From NCBI GenBank assembly GCA_036264135.1, contig DATARN010000104.1:1-7139 (forward strand): DNA of 7,139 nt, given 5' to 3'. Shown here piece after piece: positions 6,501-7,139 of the stretch (position 1 is the stretch's first letter; each line of letters starts with the position of its first letter). A program made the position numbers and the translations under genes. The notes beneath the pieces were generated by a model, which worked only from the letters and a program-made list of their open reading frames with translations, was not told where the DNA came from and ran no database searches. Source of the stretch: DATARN01 sp036264135. GTDB taxonomy: Bacteria > Actinomycetota > Acidimicrobiia > Acidimicrobiales > Palsa-688.

Positions 6501-7139
6501 GACGGCGGTTTTGTCAGCCGCCCGGGCGATTGCTGGCGAACTCGAACATGTCGCGTCCGACGAGGCCGCGGTCGAGCGAGCGTCGGCCCGGGTCGAGGAG
6601 CGGCTGCACCACACCCGCGCCGCCCTGGGTAGCCGGGCTGACCTGGCACGGGAGTTCGCCAGCAACGGCTGGTGGGTGCTGCGAGCCGCGACGGCCGGCG
6701 TTCGTCGGGCTGCGCCCGAGTTGGCCGCGGCGCTGGCCACCGAGTTGGCGGACGGCCGGGCAGAGCTGGCCGCCGACGAGGAACGGCTTTTCGAACAGAC
6801 CTTGGCGGGAAGCGTGCGCCAGGCGCTAGCGGCGCGGATCCGGCTGGCCAACCAGCTGGTGGATCGCATCAACCGGCAACTGGGCACGGTGCGCACCGCG
6901 GCGGGAGGCGTTGAGGTCCGGCTGCGGTGGGAAGTCGACCCCGAGCAACCGGACGCGGTCAAGGCGGCCCGGTCCCTGTTGTTGCGCGACCCCGCAGACC
7001 TGCTCGAGGCTGAGCGAGCGTCGTTGCAGGAGTTCGTCCGGGCGCGCGTGGACCAGGCGCGGGCCGAACTGGAGGTCAACGCGCCGTGGGAGGCCCGGCT
7101 GCGCGAAACCCTTGACTACCGGTCGTGGCACCACTTCAC
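3523..7139 (+). CDS. jetC: Wadjet JetC-like SMC/SbcC-type ATPase (TIGR02680 family), 3' end beyond window
   Basis: The frame is open from ATG 3523 to the window edge: 1205 full codons, no stop. The N-terminal ABC head carries a Walker A loop, GPNGSGKS (residues 45-52, Lys51 binding ATP phosphates). A family-typical segment follows with LLALRKEKLSQNLDLQKLSD (196-215) and LSEALPAIDD, then AEGFERLDR. Residues about 245-575 are an Ala/Glu/Arg-rich coiled coil. Residues about 585-712 (GAPLWRLVD at 587-595, SGLLDAWVDPDG, ending AVGRGFVRPAEL) form a compact hinge-like domain. A returning coiled coil runs from about 713 to 1100, and the C-terminal head begins near 1105, breaking off at YRSWHHF. Walker B and the LSGGE-type signature should follow outside the window; I expect roughly 150 more residues from memory of the family. 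By family knowledge this is the loop-extruding SMC motor of Wadjet, partnered by the two preceding gene products and a JetD nuclease. A RecN/SbcC repair role is less likely given the neighbours. Confidence 0.9.
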   Translation, partial: MDDAVTALPTPPPDRWRPTRAGLVNLWRYWDETFTFHRGRLLLRGPNGSGKSMALELLLPFLLDADSSPSRLTSAAKSRGSLYERVMTGSHDGGRTGFAWVEFTRVDDVFTVGVRLRASDATRKTDLDFFTTSRAVGVDLHLLDERRVPLSRKALIEQLGDQGRVHNSADEHRAAVREVLFPDFGPDRYSSVVTALLALRKEKLSQNLDLQKLSDVLSEALPAIDDHDVAVVAEGFERLDRRKSELLALEAELSEVKLLAARQRDYARAVVAAVAGDVRKAETRRDDVTRAEREARAALEQARDEAEEASRQASALDERLAAIEIEVEALRDSDAYREGAALDDLRAEARRLRDLAARDRRTAATRLADREEALRLLDEADAARTTARQNSESAVGELRRTAAPAGAEAAVVEAMAAEPDEGERLIHGWGRARRNSIAVVRRALEAHGTAVQRRTSAEARVAEDEETLDAHRGAWRSAVRALDEATETYGRDVLAWAESCSAVDPSRVMAAIEAPPVERDRVTRGVASLRSQVESGFAVAQRDVEATRSTVHADRAALADERDALAEGRVIEPVAPVWRRARQDVAGAPLWRLVDLAPGADASAADGLEAALLASGLLDAWVDPDGGIDLPGESCDLVVSPRPVEGRSLTEFLVALEASPVDHGVVSRVLASIAVAETALSDAPTETDVVVALDGTFRLGAAVGRGFVRPAELIGAEAQDRRRQARLAEIDREMATLDDRLAELARQAATLDTQRAAALADLDAVPDGAAIEAAAREAATAEVRSNEAERRLAASRRALAAAEESVRAALRALSIAAAREQLPTTLDGLAEMEGLVATVERSAATWARRSRELGGAERQLRRAADDAERSSQAAKEAAANLAITEAEEAEVAVRLATLESSIGAEYRELLGRMDALNGERHSGRRQQRELAERRPQLERRVGNLETALQEAESARAGADDDRTTAHRRFLAAVNEGMAADAAVTALPPQLEGLTAVLSAARAIAGELEHVASDEAAVERASARVEERLHHTRAALGSRADLAREFASNGWWVLRAATAGVRRAAPELAAALATELADGRAELAADEERLFEQTLAGSVRQALAARIRLANQLVDRINRQLGTVRTAAGGVEVRLRWEVDPEQPDAVKAARSLLLRDPADLLEAERASLQEFVRARVDQARAELEVNAPWEARLRETLDYRSWHHF

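Noticed and set aside
1..7139. CRISPR array, tRNA/rRNA genes, insertion sequences or attachment sites
   Set aside because: None seen: no spaced direct repeats, cloverleaf-like sequence, transposase frame or terminal inverted repeats, and coding genes fill almost the whole window.

Overview
The window is GC-rich throughout, with strong G/C preference at third codon positions, GTG as well as ATG starts, and tightly overlapping genes. This suggests a high-GC actinobacterium. An Acidimicrobiia-like or other environmental lineage is possible, but the sequence does not fix the genus. All four genes lie on the + strand, and there is no gene-free stretch longer than about 80 bases.

Layout: (1) bases 11-640 encode an HxlR-family winged-helix regulator with an SCP2-like C-terminal domain. 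(2) Bases 641-717 form a short intergenic region. A 7-bp GC hairpin with a GAGA loop overlaps the regulator's last codons just before this region. Inside it are a smaller inverted repeat and a TATCCT -10-like hexamer, placed so that transcription would begin at about the ATG of the next gene (a probable leaderless start). (3) Bases 718-7139 hold three overlapping genes. The first matches DUF2397/TIGR02677 (518 aa), the second DUF2398/TIGR02678 (423 aa), and the third is a very long SMC/SbcC-like coiled-coil ATPase of the TIGR02680 type. The third is cut off by the window edge after 1205 codons with no stop.

This gene set and order is the first three-quarters of a Wadjet plasmid-defence operon of the DUF2397-DUF2398-SMC-DUF2399 kind (type II as I recall the naming). 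By family knowledge, JetA is a kleisin-like subunit, JetB a KITE-like subunit and JetC an SMC motor. Together they form a condensin-like complex that extrudes DNA loops, and JetD (a Toprim-type nuclease subunit) cuts small circular DNA. The JetC C-terminal head (ABC signature and Walker B) and JetD are not visible and are predicted just past the right edge.

The cassette is a known defence family. The less ordinary points here are the predicted leaderless promoter, the adjacent HxlR-SCP2 regulator with an N-terminal cysteine, and the two nested inverted repeats between regulator and operon. All assignments come from reading motifs by eye; no database search was run.
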